A stretch of DNA of 64,000 bases, taken from positions 124,001-188,000 of the forward strand of contig CAXUDB010000001.1 of assembly GCA_964249755.1 (NCBI GenBank). Reading direction: 5' to 3'. This document shows positions 43,200 through 52,190 of the stretch, piece after piece; positions within the stretch are counted from its first letter, which is position 1, and the number at the start of each line of letters is the position of its first letter. The notes beneath the pieces are model-generated. The model saw only the letters and a list, made by a program, of their open reading frames with translations. It was not told the DNA's origin and did not search any database. A program made the position numbers and the translations under genes. The stretch comes from Ilyomonas sp964249755 (GTDB lineage: Bacteria > Bacteroidota > Bacteroidia > Chitinophagales > Chitinophagaceae).

Positions 43200-46100
43200 A
43201 TGGCAACCACAACCGAGTTGACACCGAACGAATACATGGTGTTTGAAGCCGACCAGGTGCTAACGAATGATCATCTTAATAAGCTGTTCAATTATCTTGA
43301 CCAGCAAAACCGCTGGACGCGCAACAAGCTCATCGGCGTCGGCATTGTATGCGGTCTCAACATCGTGCAACACACCGGTGTAATAGAAATCACAAAGGGC
43401 TGCGGCGTTACCTCGCAAGGCTATCTTATTATACTTGACGAAGCGAAGCAGTACACCTATTACCTGCCATATACGGGCGTTGATCAGCCAAAAGATTTGC
43501 CGTTTACTTACCCCGGCAACCTGCCTTTTTTCAAACCTTTCAACGCCAACAAAACTATCTTTTCGTTGCTGACGGATGATGATTTTACAGCACTGGAAGC
43601 TGATGCAAAAAAAGATGCGCAAACGCTTTCATCGGCGAATGCGAACAATTTATTGGATGATTATGCGGTGGTTCTTTTTTTAGAAGCCAGTGAACTGGAT
43701 TTGAAGAACTGCGATGCCTTTGATTGCAATAACAAAGGTGAGAAGATGACATTAAATCCACGCGCTTTGTTAGTGAAAAAAAGCGAGCTGCCGGTGCTGC
43801 AAAAGAGCCTGCCAGTCATTCCTGTTAATATAAACATTGGTACTATAAAACCGCCGGTGGCAACAACAGGAATAAGCGGCATTAAGCCTTTGATGAAAAC
43901 AACTTCATTTAAAGGAAATACCGCTGTTGCAAAACCTTCCGTAATGGGTATTCAAAGTAATCTGTCAACCGGTTTTACAGGTTTTACACCCTTTCCACTG
44001 CTGCCAATTTTTTCTATCAAGCCGCCCGATATTAGTCTGAAGCGTTTTAATGTTCCGTATACCGATTTGAAGACAACGGATGACGTTATTAATGCGTTTG
44101 CGAAGCTGGTGGATGATGCCACTTTATCTGCCGTGGCAACGGCTTATAACTATTCGTACAGCCACTATAAAGATGTATTGAATGACGATGCAACGGGCTT
44201 CCCCACACTGCTAAACGACCTGAAAGCACAACGTGATGCGATACTGAAAAACAATCCCGTTTTTATCCAGTATTTCTACGATTTTATTGACGATCTTACG
44301 AAAGCGTATTACGAGTTCAGGACGAAAGTATCGCTGCTGTTATCTGCCTGCTGCCCCGATGAAAACCTGTTTCCGCTGCACTTGGTTTTGGGCGCTGCTA
44401 CTGCCAATACAAAAGACTTTACGAAAGATGCGTATCGCACTTATTTCATTTATTCGCCCTTGTTTGCAAAGCAGGAAAATGCAATATCGGAAACACAGTT
44501 TTTATTCCGCAGGATGCAGATATTGGTAAGCGAGTTTGTTACAATACTGCCAGATACAACACAAGCTGCCGCCATACAAATTCTGCCGGGTTTATACAAA
44601 CAGGCGCCGCTTTCGCAACGCACGATCCCTTATTATTATACAGTAAATGAAAGCAACAACGAGCTGTATAAATACTGGAATTATTACAAAACGATTCGTA
44701 ACGATCAGGCTTCCAACATCAGTTACAATTCTAATCTTTATACAGGCGATGTAGCCGTGCAGAACCCGCTTTTATACGACATTGAGAAGTATAATTTTTT
44801 CCGCATCGAAGGTCATATCGGGTTAAATTATCAAACAGTACTGGCAAACATTTTACAACAAAGAAAAAGCTATAACCTGCCGTTTGATGTCGTTGCTATT
44901 TCTGCCGACCAGTTGCCGACAGGTGGTACTTTGCCGCAATGCAACGTGCAGGATTTGGATACCGGTTTTAAGCTCTTGGTCAGCGAATTTTCATGCAAAG
45001 TGCATACGCCGTTTTGCTATATTACAAAGCTGCCTTACCCACCGCCGTCAACCACTACGGCAGCCGGAACCGTTACCAATATAGGAGGATTTACTACAGG
45101 AACTATAAACGTTGCCAACGTTGGTCTTGCATCAAACATAAACCTTGCTGCGGATACAACGAAGATGAGTACGACCGCCGCTACAACACCGATTTCGTTC
45201 AGTACATTCCGGTTGCAAACGGCAGCTACGGAAGCGTTGAACATCAATGTTTCGCTGCTACCTATCTTTCAAATCGGTTATCGCAAAGGCGATTTTATGC
45301 GCAAGTATTGCGCACCCAATGCACGAACGATTGGCAGTGTTTATTTAAGTTCATTAAGCAGTACCGGCGTATTTACCAATCCGGTTCAGCTTAACACGCA
45401 GAATGCAAGCCTGCTTTCTTATTACCGTTTGTTTGACTACATTGATGCGGTGGAATCGCTGATGCAGATTGTAACACCTTCCACGCTTACTACCATTGAT
45501 ATGGATGCGTTTGCAACAGCTTACCAGCGCTTTGCCGACAGCCTCATTTCAGTAACGTTTGCCGTAACAGGAATTTTTAACGACGCGCTGGGCAATTCGG
45601 ACAGTACGACAATCCGGTTTTTGAAAGATATAGAAATGGATGTACTGGTAGATGAAATGGCATCGCCGGTATATGACTGCATGGACGAACGGTTGCAAAC
45701 GCTGCAAAGCGAGTATCAGAACCGGTTACAGCAATATCGGAATCAACTTAATTTCCTGAATTATTATAACAAGCATTACGGGCTGGAACATAAAGCCGGC
45801 GTACCCAAAGGCGGAACGTTCGTGCTGGTATATCATCCGGCTGCGGCTGCGCAAAGCAATACAGGAAGCGCTTCTACAACGGGAACCAATACAGGCATAT
45901 TTACATCAACCTTACCATTCACTAACATCGGTACAGCCAGCGGAATTAAAACGGCAACAGGAATAAACCCGACCATCAGCGGTGCAAAATTGTTTACCGC
46001 TAAGGCACCTAAGAGAACGCTTGACAAAAGCAAAGACATAAAGGAAAACGAACCGGCAATTAATGCAAAAGATACCACCATCAGGCAGCCTGTTGATACA

Positions 46101-47756
46101 ACTAAGCCAATAAAAGAACAGCCGGTTATTATGCCAACAAAAACGGTAACCGAACAGCCAACGGTTGCTACCTTCCCAGTAGCGGAACAACCCATTAAAA
46201 CGGCAGGTACAGATCAGCCGCCTGTTGTAACAACGCCTGTACTTAATCAACCTATCAATACCACGCAGCCAGTGACTACGGCAACCAACCCGGTATTGAA
46301 TGAGACAACACCGGTAGCAACAAAACCGATAGCGCAGCAACCGATTTTAGTAGCGACGCAGCCGGGCCGAATCATCTCACAAACGCCGGCAACGACAGTA
46401 GCAGAAACACCCGGCACTTCCATCTTTACCCATCTTCCATCAGCCTCTGTTATCAATCAGCAGGCAACGGTAAATGCGAGCAGCGTATTGGATGAGAACA
46501 CGCTGAACCTGATGAACAATTTTGCGAGCACTTCCGCTAACCTGTCAACAGACAATAAAAAAACGATTCTCGATTTTCTTACGCAAGCCAGACTGCAATT
46601 AGCTTCCAGCGGTTTTGACATAGCGGATAATGTAGTGATTGCCGATTTTTATGTGCCTTATTTATGCTGCTCCGATTGTGCGCCGGTGGCTTACATCGTG
46701 CAGCCGCAGGAGCCAACGCCACCGCCTGCCGAAACGCCGCAATTTGACATCACACCGAAAGAATTTGTGTTTACAGATGATACCAATTATCCTTTCACTG
46801 TGAAGCCGCCGGTAACGGATGCAAACAAAGGACAAGATCCTTTTGCATCGAATAAAGTGCAGAACCCGGGCAGCCTGCATTTATTAACCGATGATAATAA
46901 TGCGCTTTTCCTGCATCCGGCTATGCCCAACCTTACGGCTACATTAAAAGCCAGCGTGGCTTACCAGAACATACCGGTTGACATTACCATCATCAAACCT
47001 GAGGCTTCGTTTACTATTACCGTGGTGCAGGATGCGAATGGCAATGCAGCGCTGCAATTAGCGCCTGCCGATGAGAACGGTGACGATTACAAATGGACGG
47101 TGAACGGTCTTGATGGCATCTTCGAGAACACGAAAGAACCGGTTGCGGTAAGCATCCAGGAAATAAAGAATAAAACCGAAAAATCACCTTTCGATATCAC
47201 ACTTACTTTATCTTATACAAGAAATGGCAAGACAGCTTCGGATACGAAACAACAAACCTATGAACCCACTGTTTGTATTGATTTTGAATCGTTCCAGTTG
47301 AACACTGTATTTGGTCCACAGGTGGGACAAAAAGAAGGCGACACTGCCTTTGTAACGCCTGAAAAAATTGTGGCAAGAGTGTTCCCGATGATGATACAAA
47401 GAGACAGTGGCTTTGGTGTGGCAATGATTGTGATGGCGCCGAAAAGTTTAGGCGGCGGCAGCCAGTGTTTGCAGATGAATACGATAGATATGGAATTTGA
47501 TTATTCGGATAGTTCGCTGAAGCCGACAGAGGTAACGGTTGAGTTTCTTTCACGAGGTGATCTGATTAATCTTTCGGTGAATGAAAGCGATGTGTTTGCA
47601 GGTCAGTTATCGCAATTGCCGGATGATTTTAAAGGCGTAAAAGCCGGGATTGAAAAGACCAATACGGGCAGCTCGCAAATGATATTGAAGGGAGAAATTA
47701 GTAAGTTTAGAATTGGCGGGCAGAGTTTGTTCATTGATAATGTTTGTGCGCAGTGA
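43200..47756 (+). CDS. very large eCIS structural protein, fibre or baseplate-arm candidate
   Basis: 1518 aa. The N-terminal segment (residues 8-80) includes YMVFEADQVLTNDHLNKLFN, RNKLIGVGIVCGLNI and KGCGVTSQGYLIIL, a pattern I associate with Bacteroidota injection-system proteins of unnamed family. A central region is mixed alpha/beta. From about residue 960 to 1075 lies a Pro/Thr-rich spacer with recurring (E/N)QP units (KEQPV, TEQPT, AEQPI, LNQPI, AQQPI). The C-terminal 350 residues look like beta-sandwich (Ig/PKD-like) domains and end with FGP..G...GD. The position between Afp12 and the tape-measure gene is that of the fibre gene afp13, so a role in target binding is plausible but not shown. 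Confidence 0.6.
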   Translation: MATTTELTPNEYMVFEADQVLTNDHLNKLFNYLDQQNRWTRNKLIGVGIVCGLNIVQHTGVIEITKGCGVTSQGYLIILDEAKQYTYYLPYTGVDQPKDLPFTYPGNLPFFKPFNANKTIFSLLTDDDFTALEADAKKDAQTLSSANANNLLDDYAVVLFLEASELDLKNCDAFDCNNKGEKMTLNPRALLVKKSELPVLQKSLPVIPVNINIGTIKPPVATTGISGIKPLMKTTSFKGNTAVAKPSVMGIQSNLSTGFTGFTPFPLLPIFSIKPPDISLKRFNVPYTDLKTTDDVINAFAKLVDDATLSAVATAYNYSYSHYKDVLNDDATGFPTLLNDLKAQRDAILKNNPVFIQYFYDFIDDLTKAYYEFRTKVSLLLSACCPDENLFPLHLVLGAATANTKDFTKDAYRTYFIYSPLFAKQENAISETQFLFRRMQILVSEFVTILPDTTQAAAIQILPGLYKQAPLSQRTIPYYYTVNESNNELYKYWNYYKTIRNDQASNISYNSNLYTGDVAVQNPLLYDIEKYNFFRIEGHIGLNYQTVLANILQQRKSYNLPFDVVAISADQLPTGGTLPQCNVQDLDTGFKLLVSEFSCKVHTPFCYITKLPYPPPSTTTAAGTVTNIGGFTTGTINVANVGLASNINLAADTTKMSTTAATTPISFSTFRLQTAATEALNINVSLLPIFQIGYRKGDFMRKYCAPNARTIGSVYLSSLSSTGVFTNPVQLNTQNASLLSYYRLFDYIDAVESLMQIVTPSTLTTIDMDAFATAYQRFADSLISVTFAVTGIFNDALGNSDSTTIRFLKDIEMDVLVDEMASPVYDCMDERLQTLQSEYQNRLQQYRNQLNFLNYYNKHYGLEHKAGVPKGGTFVLVYHPAAAAQSNTGSASTTGTNTGIFTSTLPFTNIGTASGIKTATGINPTISGAKLFTAKAPKRTLDKSKDIKENEPAINAKDTTIRQPVDTTKPIKEQPVIMPTKTVTEQPTVATFPVAEQPIKTAGTDQPPVVTTPVLNQPINTTQPVTTATNPVLNETTPVATKPIAQQPILVATQPGRIISQTPATTVAETPGTSIFTHLPSASVINQQATVNASSVLDENTLNLMNNFASTSANLSTDNKKTILDFLTQARLQLASSGFDIADNVVIADFYVPYLCCSDCAPVAYIVQPQEPTPPPAETPQFDITPKEFVFTDDTNYPFTVKPPVTDANKGQDPFASNKVQNPGSLHLLTDDNNALFLHPAMPNLTATLKASVAYQNIPVDITIIKPEASFTITVVQDANGNAALQLAPADENGDDYKWTVNGLDGIFENTKEPVAVSIQEIKNKTEKSPFDITLTLSYTRNGKTASDTKQQTYEPTVCIDFESFQLNTVFGPQVGQKEGDTAFVTPEKIVARVFPMMIQRDSGFGVAMIVMAPKSLGGGSQCLQMNTIDMEFDYSDSSLKPTEVTVEFLSRGDLINLSVNESDVFAGQLSQLPDDFKGVKAGIEKTNTGSSQMILKGEISKFRIGGQSLFIDNVCAQ

Positions 47757-47875
47757 GAATAATTTGTTATTGCACAGAGGAAAGAAGTAAACAGAGCTCG
47801 GAGGAAGGAAGACAGACACCGCAGAATCTTTTTTATTACTTTCTTTCTTCGGTATAAAAAACAAGAAGCATACAA

Positions 47876-49414
47876 TTGAATCATCACATCATATACAAGC
47901 AACAGGCAACGATACGGGTTGATAAAGAAGAGCAGGCTTATGCTGTTCAAAATATGATTGGCGATGTATTGAAAAATGAATTGTCGCAACAGCTCGAAAC
48001 GGTGTTTGATGAATTAACGCCGGATGGAGAAATCATACGAATTGATTCTTTGCAACTGGATTTGGGAACCTTGCCGATGCACAATATCAAACAAGCTTTT
48101 GCGGAGCAATTGATAGAAGAAATTAAAAAAGCGATTGTTGAAAAAAAAGAGAAGTGGAGATCAGAAAAAGGAACGGTACTCATTCAGAAAGAACAGTCGT
48201 TGCGGGAAGCGCTGATGTGTTTTTTGCAGACCGGACTAAAGCCATGGTTTAACACAATTAAAAGCAGGAAAGAATGGGAAAATGAGATGCAGCAAGGATT
48301 TGCGAGGGATGACTGGCAAAAGGTGTCATCCTGGCTGAGGGAAAATTGCAGGCAGCAACCTCACATGATCGAAAGAGTAGTGAACCAGTTTTCGGATGAT
48401 TTTTTAAAGAAGATACTGGATACAATTATCCTTTTTACGGCAGATGAGTGGAAGGCTTTGTATGTTGATTTGCAGACTGTGTTCATCTTTCCGAATAACT
48501 TTAATAAAAGGGAAGCACGAACCACTATCTGGATAACAATATTCTCTTCTTTTCTGCGCCATCCGCACTGGGAAGATGCGATAGGCAGCATAGTGAAAGA
48601 AGTCTTTGCTTTAAGCAATGCTGATGTTGCATCGCGTCTTCGCTGGTGGGAAGAATCAATAGCACACAAGCTCCAAACTGTATGGATCAGAGAAGCAGTG
48701 CAGCGGGTGATAAATGAAACAGAGAACAAAAAAAGTATAAACAATGCAGCCGTTACTAATAAGGATGAAGCCGGTGAAGATAAAGTTACGACTGATGAAA
48801 ATGATAAGATCAAAAGCAGTGACAATGGCGTGAAGGAAAAACTTGGCGAATACCAAATAGAAGTGGCTAAAAAGAGAAGCCATCGCAATTCAGCAGAGAA
48901 TATGATTGGTGAGGCGCCACAGTACGTCATCAACAGCGGTATTGTACTGCTGCATCCTTTTTTAGAATTATATTTTAAGGAAGCTGCTTTACTCGAAAAC
49001 AGGAAGTTCAAAAACAATGAAGACTGCCAGCGTGCTGTGCTGCTACTACACTACTTAGCCACTGGCGATACCGAAGGAGCCGAGTATGATATGCTGCTGC
49101 AAAAAATAGTTTGCGGTCTTTCCGTTGAAGAAACGCTACCCGGCGGTATTGAACTGACGGATAAAGAAAGAGAAGAAGCCAATAATCTGTTGCAGTCAGT
49201 TATCAATTATTGGCCGCCGCTGAAGAACACTTCTGTTGAAGGATTGCGCAGCACTTTTTTGCAACGCGAAGGCAAGCTGGAAGCGAAAGAAAATGGCTGG
49301 TTGCTAACGGTTGAACAAAAAACGGTAGATGTATTATTAGACAAACTTCCCTGGGGATTTTCTACGGTAAAGCTACCGTGGATGAAAGCAGTACTAAACG
49401 TTGACTGGTGTTAA
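47876..49414 (+). CDS. tape-measure protein (CIS_TMP family, Afp14/Pvc14-like)
   Basis: 512 aa from a TTG at 47876. The start is chosen because the conserved family N-terminus HHIIYKQQATIRVD follows it at once, and no ATG occurs before residue 27. The next conserved block is FDELTPDGEIIRIDSLQLDLG. The rest is helical, with a C-terminal block HPFLELYFKEAALL and QRAVLLLHYLATGD, typical of the contractile-injection-system tape-measure family in Bacteroidota. The protein lies inside the tube and sets its length before firing. It lies between the large fibre-like gene and the effector candidate; the gap to the latter is 3 bp. Confidence 0.85.
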   Translation: MNHHIIYKQQATIRVDKEEQAYAVQNMIGDVLKNELSQQLETVFDELTPDGEIIRIDSLQLDLGTLPMHNIKQAFAEQLIEEIKKAIVEKKEKWRSEKGTVLIQKEQSLREALMCFLQTGLKPWFNTIKSRKEWENEMQQGFARDDWQKVSSWLRENCRQQPHMIERVVNQFSDDFLKKILDTIILFTADEWKALYVDLQTVFIFPNNFNKREARTTIWITIFSSFLRHPHWEDAIGSIVKEVFALSNADVASRLRWWEESIAHKLQTVWIREAVQRVINETENKKSINNAAVTNKDEAGEDKVTTDENDKIKSSDNGVKEKLGEYQIEVAKKRSHRNSAENMIGEAPQYVINSGIVLLHPFLELYFKEAALLENRKFKNNEDCQRAVLLLHYLATGDTEGAEYDMLLQKIVCGLSVEETLPGGIELTDKEREEANNLLQSVINYWPPLKNTSVEGLRSTFLQREGKLEAKENGWLLTVEQKTVDVLLDKLPWGFSTVKLPWMKAVLNVDWC

Positions 49415-49417
49415 ATA

Positions 49418-51760
49418 ATGAGCTTTATGAAGACCGCACAAGTTGCCAAAGATCCATCACAAACCTCCGCATCGCGGAGCGATAATCGCGTGCCATTCTT
49501 TTTACCCTTTATTCAACCAAAACTTACGGTTAATGCGTCGGGTGATGAATATGAGCAGGAAGCTGATGCAGTTGCCGATAAAGTGATGCGGATGAAAGAC
49601 GCCTCTCCTCAAACGGACACTTTTTTCAAGCCTGCCATCTCATCATTGCAACGAAAATGTCATCAGTGCGAGGAAGAAGACAAAGAGAAGATGATGCAGC
49701 GGAAAAGTGACATCACCTTAATACAACGTGATCCCGATGAAGAACAGCCAGCCGAAACTCCGCCTGCTGCCACGCCCGATGTGCCTGCGCCTGTTTTGCC
49801 AAACGTACCCAACTTCCAGCTTCCTCCGCTTGAGCCGGTAGATTATCTCGGCATCAACCGTTCTTTTCTTAACCGTGGTTTATCGCCTTATGGTTATGGC
49901 GATGCGGCAAAGCAGGAATGGAGCCGGCAATATCAATTGTATTCAACCTTGGGTGCTGGCAATGTGCTGGATAAAACCTTTATCGGCGGCACGTTGCGTT
50001 TCTTTGGCGTAACACCGCCGGGCGGTGACTGGAATGCTTGGTTATCCAACCAAACGACGCCAAAAGCTATTGATTCGGCACTGCAGAGAGATTATCCAAA
50101 CCTGAACGAGCAGGAAGAACGAAGAGGCGGATTGCCCTCCCCAACGCTCTTTAACCTGCCAAGTGTTAATTTCAAAAAGGAAGATGGCAGCGTTCATCCC
50201 AATCAAATAAAAGCGGAGGCACAGGCTGATGCGGTAGCCAATGCGGTAACAGGAGACAACGGCAAGGCAGCCGCTTCTTTTATCCAGGCTAAATGCACCC
50301 ATTGCGAAGCAGAAGAGAAATTGCAGCACAAAGAAAACGGGGAATCAGCCATTGCTTCTTCCACCGAAAATTACATCAACACCCTCTCCGGCGGCAAGCC
50401 TTTGGGCAAGGATGAAAAAGGCTTTTTTGAAGACCGGATCGGATACGATTTTTCTGACGTAAGAATACACAATGACAGCACTGCTCAGGCATCTGCCAAA
50501 AGTGTAAACGCTCTGGCTTACACGCATGGCAATAACATCGTGTTTGGTGCGGGACAATACCAGCCAGACACAGACAACGGCAAGAAACTGATGGCGCATG
50601 AATTGACACATGTGGTGCAGCAGAATCAATTACCTGCTTCTTCACATGCCCCATTTACAGTACAACCAAAAACTTCAGATGTAACGGCGGCAATGGCTTC
50701 CCAATCTTCTCCTTTAACAATACAGCGACAAGTGCCTCCTGCAACAGCCGCTGTAACTCGTTCTAATCTCAGCGGTCTGCGTACAATTGCGCAAGGGTAT
50801 ATTGGTGATTATTTTTCTGCAGCTTCATCAGGCTTAAGCAATTTCGAAAGAGATGTTCAATCTTCGTTTGACTGGGGCGCTTTCTGGCTGAATGTAGCCG
50901 GCAATGTTGTTTGGGCAACTGCTTCGTTTGCCACGGGTGGTACAGCTTTCATTATAAGCTTGGCGGGTATCGGGGTTTCAACGTATGCCGGCGCAACTGC
51001 GGCCGTAACATCGGCACCCGATTTTCATCGCGAAGCTACCAACGGCATTAACGGCATTGTAACGCGTTTGAACAATGAAGTTGACAGAGTGACTCGAGAT
51101 GTGGACGCGGCTGCTAATGTCAATAATTGGGATGACAACCGCACTCGCCTGGAACTGCTGCGAAGACTGCTTGATCCGAACCGGCCGGAGTTCGTTCTAA
51201 TTGCGAATGGTGGATTGCCTAACCTCAACCAGCCGGCAGTAGCAGGTTCGGTTGAAGAGCAACTGTTACTCAGGGCGTCGCAAATGCATGGAACCAGTGG
51301 AATTACTCATACTCCATATGGTCCTGCTCATTTTGAAGAAGAATGGCGGGTAGAAGCGTTTGATTATTACGAAGAACCGCTGTCTGGCTATACTTACCCT
51401 TCATTAAGAGATCCATCAAACTGGTTTTACAATATGCAAAGTGCCAGAATTGTAAACGCGCCGCCTACCATCTCTAATATCAACGATGCTATTACCAACA
51501 TTTATCAGACTTATAACCGTCCGATAGGCCCGGCAGCCTTACCCATGCAAAAACAATTGACTTTAATGGGAGATCTTCCATTCAGTATTAACACATATTA
51601 CTTCGATCAGAACAACAATTTGCTCCGAATTTACTCTTCAAACTTTGAAGGTTGGCTTAACGGACATGGGTATAATGGCGCACGTTATCTGACTGCCTTA
51701 CTGCAATTGATACAGACACATGCCCATGCACCTATACCTACGGCAAGACGTCTTTCCTGA
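49418..51760 (+). CDS. DUF4157 (eCIS core domain) effector candidate with a novel C-terminus
   Basis: 780 aa. Residues about 25-60 form a leader with FIQPKLTVNASGDEYEQEAD and ADKVMRM, followed by a Cys pair CHQC (about 80-83) in an acidic Lys/Glu setting. A similar EADAVAN..V and CTHC (about 293) recurs before the main domain. Residues about 318-400 are a DUF4157 domain with GYDFSDVRIHNDS and the HELTHVVQQ (H-E-x-x-H) motif. The C-terminal 350 residues have a hydrophobic stretch (about 485-530) that could insert in a membrane and no recognised toxin fold. DUF4157 proteins are cargo-linked and common in eCIS loci. It starts 3 bp after the tape-measure stop. A toxin role is inferred from position and domain. 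Confidence 0.8.
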   Translation: MSFMKTAQVAKDPSQTSASRSDNRVPFFLPFIQPKLTVNASGDEYEQEADAVADKVMRMKDASPQTDTFFKPAISSLQRKCHQCEEEDKEKMMQRKSDITLIQRDPDEEQPAETPPAATPDVPAPVLPNVPNFQLPPLEPVDYLGINRSFLNRGLSPYGYGDAAKQEWSRQYQLYSTLGAGNVLDKTFIGGTLRFFGVTPPGGDWNAWLSNQTTPKAIDSALQRDYPNLNEQEERRGGLPSPTLFNLPSVNFKKEDGSVHPNQIKAEAQADAVANAVTGDNGKAAASFIQAKCTHCEAEEKLQHKENGESAIASSTENYINTLSGGKPLGKDEKGFFEDRIGYDFSDVRIHNDSTAQASAKSVNALAYTHGNNIVFGAGQYQPDTDNGKKLMAHELTHVVQQNQLPASSHAPFTVQPKTSDVTAAMASQSSPLTIQRQVPPATAAVTRSNLSGLRTIAQGYIGDYFSAASSGLSNFERDVQSSFDWGAFWLNVAGNVVWATASFATGGTAFIISLAGIGVSTYAGATAAVTSAPDFHREATNGINGIVTRLNNEVDRVTRDVDAAANVNNWDDNRTRLELLRRLLDPNRPEFVLIANGGLPNLNQPAVAGSVEEQLLLRASQMHGTSGITHTPYGPAHFEEEWRVEAFDYYEEPLSGYTYPSLRDPSNWFYNMQSARIVNAPPTISNINDAITNIYQTYNRPIGPAALPMQKQLTLMGDLPFSINTYYFDQNNNLLRIYSSNFEGWLNGHGYNGARYLTALLQLIQTHAHAPIPTARRLS

Positions 51761-51797
51761 AACTAAGGAGTAAATCTTTAATAAAAGGGTTCGTAAC

Positions 51798-52133
51798 ATG
51801 CAAAAACTTTTATCTATACCATCTCATTCGAGTCACAGCAAAAGTTTATTGCAAAAAAAATCACATTCCTTCAAAGCAAAGCCTCAAACAGCACTCACAT
51901 CTTTTTTTCAGCCTAAACTAAGCATTAACCAACGTAACGATGTGTATAAACAGGAAGCCGATTCGATGGCGGATCGTGTGATGCAGATGCCGGGTAACAT
52001 AACTTCCTATGTGAACCGAAATTGGTGCACCGATAAAGATGCAGTGCGCGAACGGTATCTCAAAACCGCCATTAGCCATTACTATGAAAGATCCGAAAAC
52101 CAAAAAGGACATCGTGATGAAGAACTTTGTTGA
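51798..52133 (+). pseudogene. truncated DUF4157-type effector leader
   Basis: 111 aa. It repeats the leader of the preceding effector (FFQPKLSINQRNDVYKQEAD and MADRVMQM) and, further on, an aligned segment LKTAIS..KGHRDEEL. There the K-C-H-Q-C-E-E of the intact copy has become K-G-H-R-D-E-E, so both cysteines are lost. It then stops, with no DUF4157 core and no toxin part. This looks like the remnant of a second effector gene, or a free leader domain. It lies between the effector and the AAA+ ATPase. Translation cannot be excluded. Confidence 0.65.
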
Positions 52134-52190
52134 CCGCAGAAAGAGAAGAGCGTGGTAATAAAATGAGCCACAAAGAGAATTATTTACTAT

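Noticed and set aside
46010..46420. Minus-strand and alternate-frame ORFs over the Pro/Thr-rich spacer
   Set aside because: They are shadows of the repetitive coding sequence of the 1518-aa protein.
50590..50610. HELTH motif as proof of a metalloprotease toxin
   Set aside because: The H-E-x-x-H motif is a standard part of DUF4157 domains and its protease activity is not established, so I did not call the protein a protease.
52163..52190. ATG at 52163 as the start of the eCIS ATPase
   Set aside because: It is out of frame with the ATPase and its own frame stops after about 31 codons; TTG 52191 or GTG 52209 fits better.
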